The notes below the pieces were generated by a model. The model searched no databases and had not been told where the DNA came from. It worked only from the letters and a program-made list of their open reading frames with translations. Below are positions 48,263 through 59,621 of a stretch of DNA of 64,000 bases, one piece after another. The number at the start of each line of letters is the position of its first letter. Within the stretch, counting starts at the first letter, position 1. This DNA is from Ostrinia nubilalis (Eukaryota > Arthropoda > Insecta > Lepidoptera > Crambidae). The stretch spans positions 12,601,001 to 12,665,000 of the forward strand of contig NC_087093.1 in NCBI RefSeq assembly GCF_963855985.1. Reading direction: 5' to 3'. Both the position numbers and the translations under genes were made by a program.

Positions 48263-49479
48263 CAGGGGATCGTGCGTTGAGGCGTTCCTTGAAGTAAAGT
48301 GGCTTGCCTCGTATTTATAACACTGTTTATTATCTGAAATAAAAAAAGTATAATAAAATCCTTAAAGACTACTTTTTTATCTTCTAGAATTAAGCACACA
48401 ATGCTAGTAAGATTTTATTCATAGCTAAGTATAATGTCACAGAGCCATAATTATTGTGTTTCTTCTATGCAGTGATAATTACAAAAGTTTTTGCTTTTTA
48501 TAGACAGCTTTGAGCATCGTAGTTCTATAGTATGTTTAGAACTGACCCACTGCACCCATTTGCACTGTGATAAAAACGTAAAGGGTAAGAATGTAGATGC
48601 TATTTAGATAATTGTTGGCCGCGTCCGCCGGGCAGTGTATTGGAAAACTGAGCAGATAGGGGGTTTATGGGCACCTAAGGCGGTCATTTATGGGAAACTA
48701 TCAACGGGCAAAAACTGATGACGCGGCATTACGGCGTTGGGCGGATCACAGACGTAAGATTGATGCGGTGTGATAAGATCGATTTTTGTTTGTCTGGTTT
48801 TCTTTGTTTGAGACATTATCAGGCCTTCAGCTATAGCAATTTCCTGTGTCTGTCTGGGAATTTCATATTTGTAGAGCTTTATCTATGTTAGCCTACGTAA
48901 CAGTCCACATACATCACATAGAATAGTTGTAATAAATAATCACATAAAAAAACTATATCATACGTCAAAAATCTCCATAAAAAGCACCGGTTACCATTAT
49001 AGTTATGGTTTAAAGTTAGCTGATGTAACTCAGACTAAAAATAAGGTTACAATAAACTTCGTTTAAACGTGATGTTGTTGTGCACTCAAACAAAACACGG
49101 AGCTGTTAAGAAATGAAATCTGAAAACAAATGAGCGGGCGCCACAAAAACAAAAAACAATCGTTTGTATGTTCACACCAGATGCACACGTTTGCCAAAAG
49201 TCCCGGCCCGGCAGGTGAGAAGTGTAATGATTCGTCCTTTTGCGCTTTTCGGCTGACTGTTTGTATGATAAGGCTGTGGCCACACATGTACAGTACACCA
49301 AACTGGTGTAAATTGCAACTTTAATTACAAGCGAAATATGTTTATAGATTAGAAATAGATGGCAATAGTAGCCCTGAAAACAGAGTTACTTTTAAATAGA
49401 CTGTAAAATTAAACTTTTGGGTGCTTTGAAATCAATATACATCATCATAGACCCCGTTACCATATAGCATCTAAAGGAG
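48263..49479. other. No supported gene
   Basis: A repeat fragment with AAAAAGCACCGGTTACCATT (48976-48995) is an inverted relative of 37171-37275. 49060-49320 is CpG-containing with overlapping frames on both strands; none is recognisable. Confidence 0.35.
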
Positions 49480-49635
49480 AGTGTCTGAGTTTCTTGCGCT
49501 GCTTCTTCTCAGCCTGGCCCATTTATTGTCCTGAAGCAGTGGTAGGATTAATACTCGGACGTGTAAAAGTGCTTCTTTAAAGCCTATTTACAGAAATAAA
49601 TGAGTTTTATGAGTTTTTTTAAGAGTTTTTTTATG
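49480..49635 (+). repeat. LINE/SINE 3' tail with T-rich end
   Basis: TTCTTGCGCTGCTTCTTCTC, CTGAAGCAGTGGTAGGATTA and ACAGAAATAAATGAGTTTTA are in the order seen in a common lepidopteran retroposon tail. The tail ends in an ATGAGTTTT repeat. Confidence 0.6.
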
Positions 49636-51189
49636 AGAGTCGCGTTTTGACAAATTATGAAAAGTATGTTAACACAAGTCTCTTTTCTTGTATGGTGATG
49701 TTTTTTAATGTATTTAAAAATAAAAACTCAGTTTAATGTCTGTAAGTCAGTTAAGTAAATTGAACGGAACATCAAATAATTATTTCTTATCATCAAAACG
49801 TTGACCTACTGTCAACATCAGTATGCCCACATCCTAACTCCCAGCGAATATTTCACGCACCGGTGCGTTGCCCAAATTATGACGGTCAACTGGCCTTCGT
49901 TGGGACAAACGTTGGTAATCAGATGCACAAATATTCGCCTTTAAAGATAAGGCCTTTTGTTGTTGAAGAAGAAACAATGGTTGCTGATAATTGAATAAGC
50001 GATGTTGGTAAAGATGGTAGAGTATGCAAGTAGAGTTTGATCAAAATATTTTTTCTTGATCTTGTATCAAATAAACTAAACACATTAATAGTTGATTATA
50101 AGTTAATATTTGGGCTAATAAAGTGGTTTAAACTTTTTGTACGCTGATGTAAAATTGAAAAAGTATTTTAAAAAAATATGCTCTTGCCTCTCTTTCATAT
50201 TTTGTCAGAATTTCAGGGTCTGGAAATTTTTGAAATCAGTGTACGGTTCTGTTATAAAAACTAGTTTTTTTTTCAATTATGTAACTACGTTCAAGAATTC
50301 AAAAGTATTTTTAGTTATTTAAATTGCCTTAAAAGTTATCAAAACTGTAGTAATTTTATTTTTGGGTTTATGTGTAGAAATCTTAATCACACGATTACCT
50401 ATTTTATTATCATGAGCTGTGCTCGTTTCATTCCACTGACTTCTATTATTCAGCATTCCATTCGCAATGAGATCGATACAGACCTGATAACAGCCACAAA
50501 TCTTCTCGGCACAATGGTCAGCGTCTTAGCACAATAGGTGGCAGTTTAAATAAGTCCCGTTGACAAACCGGCTTCCCGCCTGTAGTTAATGTGCCGGACT
50601 GTCCGGACATTTAGAACTCCGAGCGTTGGTGGAACCACTGAAATGTAGAGATAGGTATCGTTAGACACGGCTAAACTTAAACTATTTTATCAATAGGTGT
50701 CATTACACACATAAATCGCTTAGGCAAAAAAAAAACTGTCAGTGTCATTCAATCTGAATAAAATCTCAAAACATTTCTTCGCTCCGCTCCGCCTTAGGTG
50801 CTCTAAAGGTGTTATTTGTTAGCTACTTAGTTGCATTTGGTTAAATTACTTTCTGTAAGAAAGATTTATGTTTAACTTTATGGACGAATTCACTATACAT
50901 ATTTCAACAGCTGATGGATAAATGGAAATTAGTAATTAAAGTCACATTGTAATTTAATTTTCAAATTACAATGTGACTAAATTAAACTTCTTTTTATCTA
51001 CTTCATTTCTAATCTTTTTAAAGTCTACGCCTCAATATTCCTTAGCCACTGTCGATTGCTGACGACCGTCCTTACATTGTCTCCAAAGGTCCACACTCCC
51101 TATAGGGACCCGTGGTCTTATTACATCAACTCGATGGCGACGGCGATCACTGTCAGCACAAAATTAGGCACACACAATATATTCCTCTG
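49636..51189. other. No gene; 16-bp perfect hairpin at 50940-50978
   Basis: AGTCACATTGTAATTT (50940-50955) and AAATTACAATGTGACT (50963-50978) are a perfect inverted pair with a 7-base loop; weaker pairing continues outwards. Otherwise no repeats or exons recognised. Confidence 0.5.
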
Positions 51190-51352
51190 ATTTAAAAATT
51201 CCGGTCACAGTGTTTGTAAAACAACTCCCCCGAAATGACTTGACCGATTCTTATGAAATTGTGTGTATATTCAGTAGGTCTTTGAATAGGACGTCAACTA
51301 TTTTTCATACCCCTAGTTGAAAAACAACGTTTTTTGGGTCAGCTAGCTAGTT
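51190..51352 (+). mobile_element. Helitron-like fragment ending GGGTCAGCTAG
   Basis: Contains GAAATGACTTGACCGATTCT and CCCCTAGTTGAAAAACAACG, and ends TTGGGTCAGCTAGCTAGT, the 3' terminus of the family seen at 1849 and 57631. The CTAG is duplicated. The 5' end is unclear. Confidence 0.6.
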
Positions 51353-51356
51353 TATA

Positions 51357-51584
51357 TTACTCGAGTGAGCATGTGTGAAGAGTATTCCATCTTCGAAGTC
51401 CATCATCAATAGAGACTATTTTACAAGGCCACATCTTTGCCAAAGCTACCATAGCAATGCCTACTGTAAAGTTCATATCAACTGGTCGCTTTTCCTTCAC
51501 GTAATACCACCAGAATCTCCCCACAGGGTCGGACCGAGACAAAAGAATCACCCCACATTGGTCATTCAGTAATGTCCGACTCAC
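51357..51584 (-). CDS. Possible coding fragment beside a Helitron end
   Basis: A 75-codon minus-strand frame, about 47% GC. It reads NDQCGVILLSRSDPVGRFWW, then VDMNFTVGIAMVALAKMWPC and SIDDGLRRWNTLHTCSLE before the stop. Composition is protein-like (few Lys/Asn-rich runs, Trp and Cys present). The frame can extend upstream to an in-frame TAA near 51600. I recognise no domain. It begins a few bases from a Helitron 3' terminus, so it may be a captured gene fragment, or an isolated exon. Confidence 0.3.
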   Translation of the reverse strand: MSRTLLNDQCGVILLSRSDPVGRFWWYYVKEKRPVDMNFTVGIAMVALAKMWPCKIVSIDDGLRRWNTLHTCSLE

Positions 51585-52622
51585 TATTTGTCTTCTGGAT
51601 TAACTTGCTTATCGCCGCTGTACGGTTTTGGGAAAAGTACTATTACTTTTGGAATGAAATATCGTGGCCATAGGCTGGAAGCTTATTCAGCATAAATTTA
51701 CACTATCGGATTTGGCTGGTTTATCGTTCAATAGATTTCGGGCAATAGCTGGACTAAGTATTATCGTGGAAAGGTAAAAATATAAATTAATGAGGTTTGT
51801 AAATGTTCTCAGTCTCAGTATGAAATAATTGTTGCAACACCACAATTAGATCAACACAAACGATATTATACAAAAGCTTTATGTTTTAAGAAGGTAGGTA
51901 AACTTAAAAGAGAAGTCGTGAAGGTACCAGCTCTAGATTTACATGGAAAATATCAAATGAAAATTTTCTTTTACAAAGACGAACTTGTTGTAGTAGTAGG
52001 GACTTACAAAATTAAATGTTTGTTCTTATAAATGTTAAAAAATATTCTAAGAATACAGAGGACTTATTATCATCAGTTTAGCTGTCCAAAAGATTTCGAC
52101 GTAAGTACCCCAAAAGAACATATTTTATAATATTTATATGCTATTACAACTTAAATTCGGAAACTTACATAAGTGTACTTGATAAATTAATGTACGCTGA
52201 CTAAGAGGTCTGATTCCAAACTTACACGTATGTTTGCACAAATACAGAGTACCTCAACAATGGGTAGACAATATCGAAGGCAAACAATTAGAGGTACGGT
52301 AGAAGGGTGCCGATTAAGTTACACATACGGGCATAGGGCAAGCTGACTAAGGAAGATTAAGATTCATGGAGGCCCTTAAACAAACATAGGCCCGATGTCT
52401 TACGATGTTTGGCCAAGGTATGTTAATTTAGTATTCACCCCCGTTCAATATTAATATTATGGGACAATGCTGCGTGCGATGGAAATGTGGGACTAGCTCT
52501 CGTTTGATTCGGGAAATCCGTTCGGTGAAAATCAGTTTTAAGAAGAATTGGATTAGAATTACCTATTATGTCGAGATATCGTCATTAGTTAACATGATAC
52601 TAAATTCTTTTTCATATGGCTC
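51585..52622. other. No supported gene
   Basis: AT-rich; no repeat ends or exons recognised before the hAT target site. Confidence 0.35.
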
Positions 52623-53476
52623 TAGGGTTTCTGATTTCTCGACTTATTTTTTTTCTCGAGTTTCGAGAATTCTCGAGGCCAAAGTCTCGAGTTTTCTCGG
52701 GTCTCGAGTCTTTTAATGAAAACTGCTGAAATTAGTTGAAATTTAATCAAAACAGGTTTTTTTTAATCGAATATACCTACTTTTATGCACATAAATAAAT
52801 ATTAGAATTTAGTACCACTTATTTTAGTACGGAAAGAAACAAAAAATAAAATCTTCTTTCATAATTAATATTTACTAATAATCATAACAAAAGTCATAAA
52901 GTCTCGTGTACTTTAAGGGTAAATAACAATAAAAATCTGGAGCTACAATTGAATCACTTGTTTTCTAAAGAACACAAGTCCAAATAGCAAAATTACGATA
53001 AATAGTTTTTTTTTATGAACAAAAAATCCTTTTTAATAAATTTTTAAATTTCTTACAGATAACGACTTGAATAAACTTTACGAGGAGGCACGAGTACCTA
53101 ACCTAACGTCTGTTAGGTAAGGTAACTGTCTAGTTAACAAATTTTTCAGTCTTTAAATCAGTCAGAGTTAAACATACATAGGTAATAAATATATTATCAT
53201 ACTCTTTGGTGAACATTATTACTTAGTTTCGATTTAGATCACTACTTGCAAATCAAATCAGTTAAAAAAGGAAAGACTAGGCCAGTCTAAAAGCAACGTT
53301 GACCTATTAAATAATTAAAAACTTACTTTTGTCCAAGAAAATAGGCTTTCAAGAATATTAAAGCTTCAAAATCGAAACTCGAGAATTCTCGAGCTCCGGT
53401 AATTTTTTTCTCGTCTCGAATGAAGCCAAATTTCTCGAGTTTTCTCGAGTTCGAGAAATCTCGAGCAGAAACCCTA
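52623..53476. mobile_element. hAT-like non-autonomous element, 854 bp, exact 8-bp duplication
   Basis: Perfect inverted ends TAGGGTTTCTG and CAGAAACCCTA are flanked by TATGGCTC on both sides (52615-52622 and 53477-53484). Both subterminal zones are dense in CTCGAG/TTCTCGAG motifs (52660-52705 and 53377-53465). The middle is AT-rich without a frame. The frame at 52459-52716 runs across the left boundary and is not a gene. Confidence 0.88.
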
Positions 53477-55734
53477 TATGGCTCTCTCTTATTCGTCTCT
53501 TATTTTAACGTCTACTTAGACTGAAGATTTTTCGTTAAGAACAGGATAACCGTTTGTGTTCTTGTTTAGTATCTATACGTCCCTTTTTCTGTAAGCAGTC
53601 TAAAAGTTGAGACATCTTATTCGGCCTTTGCAATCGATGAGCAGACGCTCTCCTGAAATTTTCATTATTTTGATTACTCTATGGAGTTGTTAACTTTAAC
53701 CGGTGTATCCTCACAAGTGTGAAGTTACGTTTTCTTCGCTTCTAATTTGCGGTAACAAACAAGGGGAGGTCTCCGCTAATGTCCTCTGCCCGCCTCTGGG
53801 CAATCCGCGCACTGACCGCCGTCCTGGGCCACTATTAAAGTGCTAAGAGGGGCATTATGGACCCTCTTGGGCCCTGTCAGCCGAATAACTTAATGTCTTA
53901 ATTGACCGCCCTCTTTGCGGTCAATTGGGAGTGCATTTGGAGATGATGCTGCATGATATTGGGGGATTTTTTTAACAGATTTAAAAAAAGAGGAGGGAAG
54001 TTTAAAAATCGAGACGGGATTCTCTCTTTTTTCGCTATCTGGCAGCAATATGACTGCTTGTCTGTGAACCATGTTAAAGCATGTAATATATGAACTCAAG
54101 TGCGATAAAGGATTTTGAAGCATAATATCACTGGAAAGAGTTTGACTTCTCCTCTGAATACAAATCTAGACTTTTAATTAAAGAAGACTACAATTACATC
54201 GATTCATTTGTTTTCTTTTTAAAGTGAGAATAAGGTGTCGGAATTCCTGATTACTCTGCCCCAATTCCCTCTAAACTCAGTCTCTCCAAATTAAACGCGC
54301 ATCTTAGTTTTTACGGTTCATCGCCGGTTATTCCCAGCATTCCCCTCGTGTTCAACTGTCGTGACGAATCGCACCCGTAAACTCCACACTTACATGTGAC
54401 TTGAGAACTCTTGCGCAATTAAACGTAATGTTCATTGCTACTGTTTATAAGAAGGGAGGTTCTTTATTTGCCGCGTTAGGAAGAGTTGTGTGTCATTACC
54501 TGTGTGTTTGCTGGTTAATTGTATGATTGTAGATGTTATTTTGTATCGTTTCTTAACTGTTTCTTTGCTCAAATTACATTTTATTAAGAAAAGTAGAGAC
54601 TTTAGGGATAATTATGAATATTTTAATTTTGATGTTGTTTTATCGATTCTTTTTACACTCTGGAAAGTATAGAGATTATGATATTAGTGATAATACCCTT
54701 TCTTCTGCAAAACCCAGTCTCAGTGTCCGCAGCTGAGCCCCACAACAGTAATATTACATTAAACTATGGAAGTAAAAGTCTGAAAAATCACAATAAAGTT
54801 AGGTTCTTTCAACCATCCTATTTGTCACTTCCAACTCTTAACCATAACTTTTCACCTCTCAATATTCTTCCAAGTTTTTTCCAATCGTGGGAAAATGACC
54901 AGATCGTGATCTAAGTAATTGAAAGAGATAAATGTTGCCAATTTTGAAAAAGGGCCCATTAAACCGGTTCCTATTTCTCGCTGACAGAAAATAAACAGAA
55001 CCGTGCTGTTTTCCTTCAATTAGCATATCACTGTTGTCTTGCGCTCGGTTCTTCATTTCCATATGGAAAAACTGGTGAAGGGCGACCCTGTGACGATGTT
55101 AGGGTTCCGTCTAACTAAATAGGTAGATTTTGAATCGGTAACGGACTGTTTTTTTTGTACTCAGGGTGTAATTAATATGTTGGCATTTATGCATCATGTT
55201 TTGTGAAAAATAAGATTTGCACATAAAATAAACATTTTCAGGAAGAAAAAATTTAGGCATTTTCAGTTGAAATTCAGTGGATATATTTTCGGACTTTCGC
55301 GTATTTTTTCTTTTGGTGGTGCTGCTTGTTCGCGCAACAGCGTCTCAATATTTTCATTCTGATTTAAAGTACTTTTTTAACAGGGATCAAAGATGCTTTA
55401 GGTAAGTATCGAAAGTTGGAATTAACATAAATAAAATAAAGTAATAAAGAGCAACTTTGTGATCAATGTTTTCTCATGGAAAAAACTTAAAGAGCTTCTA
55501 ATTTTGTAGAGAACCCTAAAAACGATAAGAATCTCACCCCAGTGTGTTACAATTCGCAATATGTCGGCGTGAAGCGTCGCAAGAAGCCCTAAAATTATAC
55601 AGTATGGCATTAATTTGCCATATTAATTTCGCCGTAAAACTCTGCTCCCGACATGTACCCATGGGGAATGGAAGTTGCGTCCCAAGCGGCCGGTTGTTCA
55701 CACAATCGAGAAACAAACGTTATGGGTCTAATAG
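53477..55734. other. No supported gene; 10-bp hairpin at 53900-53926
   Basis: AATTGACCGC and GCGGTCAATT form a perfect 10-bp stem with a 7-base loop inside a CpG-richer, single-copy-looking interval (53750-53960). A 78-codon frame at 54678-54914 starts with a hydrophobic stretch (MILVIIPFLLQNPVSVSA) but lacks further support. Confidence 0.35.
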
Positions 55735-56186
55735 CAGGGGTTCCCAATCAGTGGTCCATAGATCACGGTGTGTCACGGTGGTCCGCAGGAATTGGAATAT
55801 GTTCCACAAACGATTTTAATATTCGTGAGTGATAAACTTCCACGTGTCATGAGAGGGGTTAAGTAATATTAGTCCTAAAGGATGATGGGCACAAATGTAC
55901 GGAAAGTGGTACCCGCTCCAATAGCCATAACCAATATATATTTTAAAAGGCCTTTAGATGTAGGAAAATGTCTGCTATGGGGCCAGTTCTAATTCACGTT
56001 TTGAAAGCAGTAATTCCACTAAGTATTATAATGAAAGTATAACACAATCATCCATGTATACGAGTATGTATTATGACTACAATCTATTAATATAACTAAA
56101 AGAAGCATTGAAAAGGAAAGGATTATACCTACGATGAACTACCCTAATAGCCTAGCCCTTTATTCGCTTTCATCATCATCATCATG

Positions 56187-56335
56187 ATCATTTTAGCCAT
56201 AGGACGTCCAGTTGAACATAGGCCTCCCCCAATGATTTCCACAATGGCCGGTTGGTGGCGGCCTGCATCCAGCGCCTTCCCGCTACCTTTATGAGGTCGT
56301 CGGTCCATCTTGTGGATGGACTTATTGGGTCTTGT
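56187..56335 (-). pseudogene. RTE-clade LINE C-terminal fragment
   Basis: Minus strand ends with the usual GGGGGAGGCCTATGTTCAAC tail and a CATCAT repeat at 56170-56186. Upstream on that strand, TGGACCGACGACCTCATAAA and GTAGCGGGAAGGCGCTGGAT encode the WTDDLIKVAGRRWM-type end of RTE proteins. Confidence 0.75.
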
Positions 56336-56654
56336 GGGTTTATTCGCTTTAGCAACCCATAATAAAACCCATAAGAAGTAATAAAACTTTAACCCCTTTA
56401 TTAATATACAAGTTACACCCTAGTTGAACTCTGGCTTAAATTGTCATGTGGTATGGAAATGTCATTTTAATCAAGGTTCTTCCTAGGTGTAACTTTTTAT
56501 TAATAAGGGGGTAGTACTTCTTTAAATAAAAATATTTATTTCACAATTATCCCCATCAATAATTATAGAGTTAAGGAAGGATGCTGGAGCAGTAAACCCT
56601 TCCTGCCTCGCATAACCCAAGTACCATACGATGGACACGTATGATACTTCTTCT

Positions 56655-56822
56655 TCTTCTTCCTCGGTCCCTCACTGATGAGGATCGCGACCACAGATAG
56701 TGTTCCTCCACCGACTGCGGTCATAAGCTGTGTGGACCGCACGATGCAAACTCCCGCCCACCGTCTTCCTCACCGCGTCCGACCATCTCGTCGGTGCCCT
56801 GCCCCGAGCGCGTCCCTTTTCA
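56655..56822 (-). pseudogene. LINE C-terminal fragment of a second type
   Basis: Minus-strand frame reads GRAPTRWSDAVRKTVGGSLH then AVHTAYDRSRWRNT and a CGRDPHQ end. This is the GR.PTRW.D...AYDRSRWR arrangement at the end of lepidopteran LINE proteins. A CTT repeat adjoins at 56647. The plus-strand frame here is a shadow. Confidence 0.7.
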
Positions 56823-56845
56823 TACTGTATGATACTTAGGTTACA

Positions 56846-57101
56846 CAAAAAGTATCTTTATCTTCGAACGCAACCAGATCTGAGGCTGGTGGCCATAGTA
56901 AATGTTGTTCGTCTTGGTAAGACCTTTCAAATGACACTACAAACATAACTATTGGAGCCGGGTACCATTCTGCAAAAAAGTATGTATATCTTCGTACACA
57001 ACCAGATCTGAGGCTGGTGGTCATAGTAAAAGTTGTTCATCTTGGTAAGACCTTTCAAACGATACTAGACTCATATCTATTGGAGCCGGGTACCATTTTG
57101 C
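56846..57101 (+). repeat. Tandem duplication, two 128-bp units
   Basis: AACCAGATCTGAGGCTGGTG (56872 and 57000) and ATTGGAGCCGGGTACCATT (56951 and 57079) recur exactly 128 bp apart, with few differences between units. Confidence 0.85.
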
Positions 57102-57630
57102 CCATTGTCCTTTACCGAACTTGTACAGAAGAATGCAAGGTCAAAAATCAAATTGTTATTGTAGTTGATTTTCTAAATAAAAATGTCTTCGTTTTTAGGG
57201 TTTTCTTTTGAAGTTAATACTTATTTTAGATAGAATTTTACGTTTAAGTTTATTTACGGTTATTAAAAAAATACATTGTTCCTGCGACGAATAAAGCAAT
57301 CAAAGTAGTCCCCGGTTCAGAAAACGTTGGGAACCACTGGTCTAGAGGTATTGTAGGGAATACCTCGATGTGTGGCAATAAAGGAGTTACCCTCGCTTGA
57401 AACAATGTTTGTATGAAAACGTTACTTGAGTGAGTTATGTTACAACTTCTTTTGTGGCGATTTTGGAATGTTTCATTAACAGGGAATATGGCAGCTGCGT
57501 GCAAAATGGTTCAGTTTTTATAAGCCTCCATACACAATCTTTTAAGTTTTAACATTATGGATGCAATAAATTATTGAGTAGGTATTGAGTATTAAATCAT
57601 CGATACTTATGGGTGAGCGAAATATTATAA

Positions 57631-57829
57631 TCTTCTATCTTCTTAATAAATAAAAATGAATTGATGTTCCTCAGTCTGATTAAAACTCGCGAACGGCTGG
57701 GCCGATTGAGCTGATTTTTGGGTTAAAATGTTTGTCGTATTCCAGGGTAGGTCTAAACGGTGAGCAAATAAGGAAAGATTTGCTTATTTATTGTCTTTAA
57801 GGCGGAACAGAGTTCGCCGGGTCAGCTAG
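57631..57829 (+). mobile_element. Short Helitron-like element (GGGTCAGCTAG family)
   Basis: Starts near TCTTCTATCTTCTTAATAAA, contains CGAACGGCTGGGCCGATTGA and TTCCAGGGTAGGTC, and ends GAGTTCGCCGGGTCAGCTAG with T at 57830. About 200 bp, near full length for this family. Confidence 0.75.
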
Positions 57830-58191
57830 TTAATAATATATTTAGTGGTGGTATTCTACAGCTTAAAAATATTGTTTTACCATTAATGAAAATCAAATTA
57901 GTTAGACTGACGGTATATCAAGTCAAACGTTAAAAAATATGTCGTCTTACATTCTTTATCAAAAAACATATCAGCAAATATAGCGTGGACTATGTTCCAC
58001 ATACCTTCAGGTAAACCGATGAGTATCAATTTAGAAGAGCAAATGGTTATCCTCTTCATCAAGTGATCCATCAGGATCGACAGCTGACGGGATCATTTTT
58101 AACGGCATTGTTGAGGTGTCCGGACTGTCCGGAGAACCCGCGATCCTGTCCAGGGGGAAAGGAGGGTTAATACACCGTACTCTCGGAATAA

Positions 58192-58386
58192 GGCCCAGAA
58201 GAGACGGTGAAACACAACTGAAACTTTGTGATGATTCTGATGAATGAAACTGCAACTGAAAGTTTCAAACTGGTCGCGTCATGTGTGGTCTCTCAACGGA
58301 CGCTATGGCAGAAACTTCGATGCAACTCAAAAGTAACTAGCAGTTGCAGTTTCGTTGCAGTTGCGTTTCACCGTCTGTTCTGGGCC
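58192..58386. mobile_element. Miniature element with TAA duplication (PIF/Harbinger-like)
   Basis: Inverted ends GGCCCAGAAGAGACGGTGAA and GGCCCAGAACAGACGGTGAA (right, reversed), one mismatch in 20. TAA lies on both sides (58189-58191 and 58387-58389). The interior is rich in GCAACTGAAA-type repeats. 195 bp, non-coding. The 3-bp TAA site suggests PIF/Harbinger. A plus-strand gene is not present here; the 58031-58255 minus frame overlaps the boundary. Confidence 0.8.
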
Positions 58387-58671
58387 TAAGAGGTAAGTGT
58401 TACGGTTAATAGCATTGCTTGGAGAGTTAGCATCATAGAATAAAAATTCCAATTTATATTATAAATTCAAGTCGGCCTCCTGAAAACGGCAATCAAAAGT
58501 ATATTATTGTGAAATGACGTCATAGGTAATATGAAAATATGTATAATGGAATGGACCAGTTTCCAATTTTTTTCTTTTAACAAAAATTTTTAATTTTTCA
58601 GCCAGGGTCATTAAAGATTCTTTCTAAAATTTTGTAACCTAATTTTTAAAATATCCCTGACCGGGCCATAT

Positions 58672-59333
58672 AAAAAAACCGGCCAAGTGCGTGTCGGACT
58701 CACGCACAAAGGGCTCCGTACCATTGATTTATGAAATTTAAAGTTTTTTTTTTTAATTTAAGTTATTTGTATGAAAGATTACGCGGTAATAAGCGGTTTA
58801 CGATTTACGAGGTATTAAAAAAAACTACTTACTAGATCTCGTTCAAAACAATTTTCATTGGTAGTTTATAAAGTAATGTACATCATAATTATGTTTTTTT
58901 TAGATTTTTCATTTTCTTATTTTAGAAATTAGAGGGGGGGGGGGGGCAACTTTTTTCCACTTTGGAAGCGTCTGTCACGCAAACTATTCGGTTTAGAAAA
59001 AAAGTATTTTAGAAACCTCGATATCATTTTTGAAAACCTATCCATAGATATCCCACACGTATGTGTTTGACGAAAAATAAATTTTTGAGTTTCAGTTCTA
59101 AGTATGGGGAGCCCCCAATATTTATTATTATTTTTTTATTTTTGCATCAAAATCTTAATGCGGTTTACAGAATACATCTACTTACCAAGTTTCAACAGTA
59201 TAGCTCTTATAGTTTCGGAAAAAAATGGCTGTGACATACGGACGGACAGACGGACGGACGGACAGACAGACAGACAGACATGACGAATCTATAAGGGTTC
59301 CGTTTTTTGCCATTTGGCTACGGAACCCTAAAA
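58672..59333 (+). mobile_element. Long copy of the AACCGGCCAAGTGCG miniature family
   Basis: Starts AAAAAAACCGGCCAAGTGCG and shares about 190 bp with 12171-12380. Here it continues through a 13-base G run (58934-58946), a GACG/GACA tract (59237-59280) and TAAGGGTTCCG ... CGGAACCCTA, which forms a terminal 10-bp hairpin. No coding capacity is apparent. It ends 290 bp upstream of the three-exon gene. Confidence 0.75.
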
Positions 59334-59621
59334 AAAGAAGAAGAAGACTTTGACATATAGTGTCATTTTCGACAACAGGCCATGGCCACGACACCTATTT
59401 TATAATCATCAATTATGCTCCGCAAATTACTCAAAAATGTACTAGAATTGACTAGTAATGAGGGTAATAAACAAATCATTACAATGCAATTACTGATATT
59501 ATCATATTTTACCAACGTAATAATAATGTTTATGTGGATCATTTCCCTAGATCATTGCTTACAAAGGTATCATCCACAGCATAATATTTGGCTGAAGATA
59601 AAGTGATTTTTAAGGGAAAAG
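59334..59621 (+). promoter_or_regulatory. Upstream region of the three-exon gene
   Basis: The interval between the miniature element and the ATG presumably contains the promoter and 5' leader. A 63-codon frame (59415-59606) stops 15 bases before the start codon; it has no domain and would be an upstream ORF if transcribed. No convincing TATA box was identified. Confidence 0.3.

Larger units (their letters stand above)
55735..57339. mobile_element. hAT-like element remnant (CAGGGGTTCCCAA ends), internally colonised
   Basis: Left end CAGGGGTTCCCAATCAGTGG. The right end in reverse is CAGTGGTTCCCAACGTTTTC. These match the general CAGNGGTTCNCAA hAT terminus. Outside, GTCTAATAG (left) and GTCTAGAG (right) may be a decayed 8-bp duplication. 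The body contains two LINE fragments (56187 and 56655) and a 128-bp tandem duplication; no transposase. Confidence 0.55.

Noticed and set aside
54678..54914. 78-codon frame beginning with a signal-peptide-like stretch
   Set aside because: The rest of the translation is low in structure cues, there is no splice or poly(A) support, and the hydrophobic start can arise by chance.
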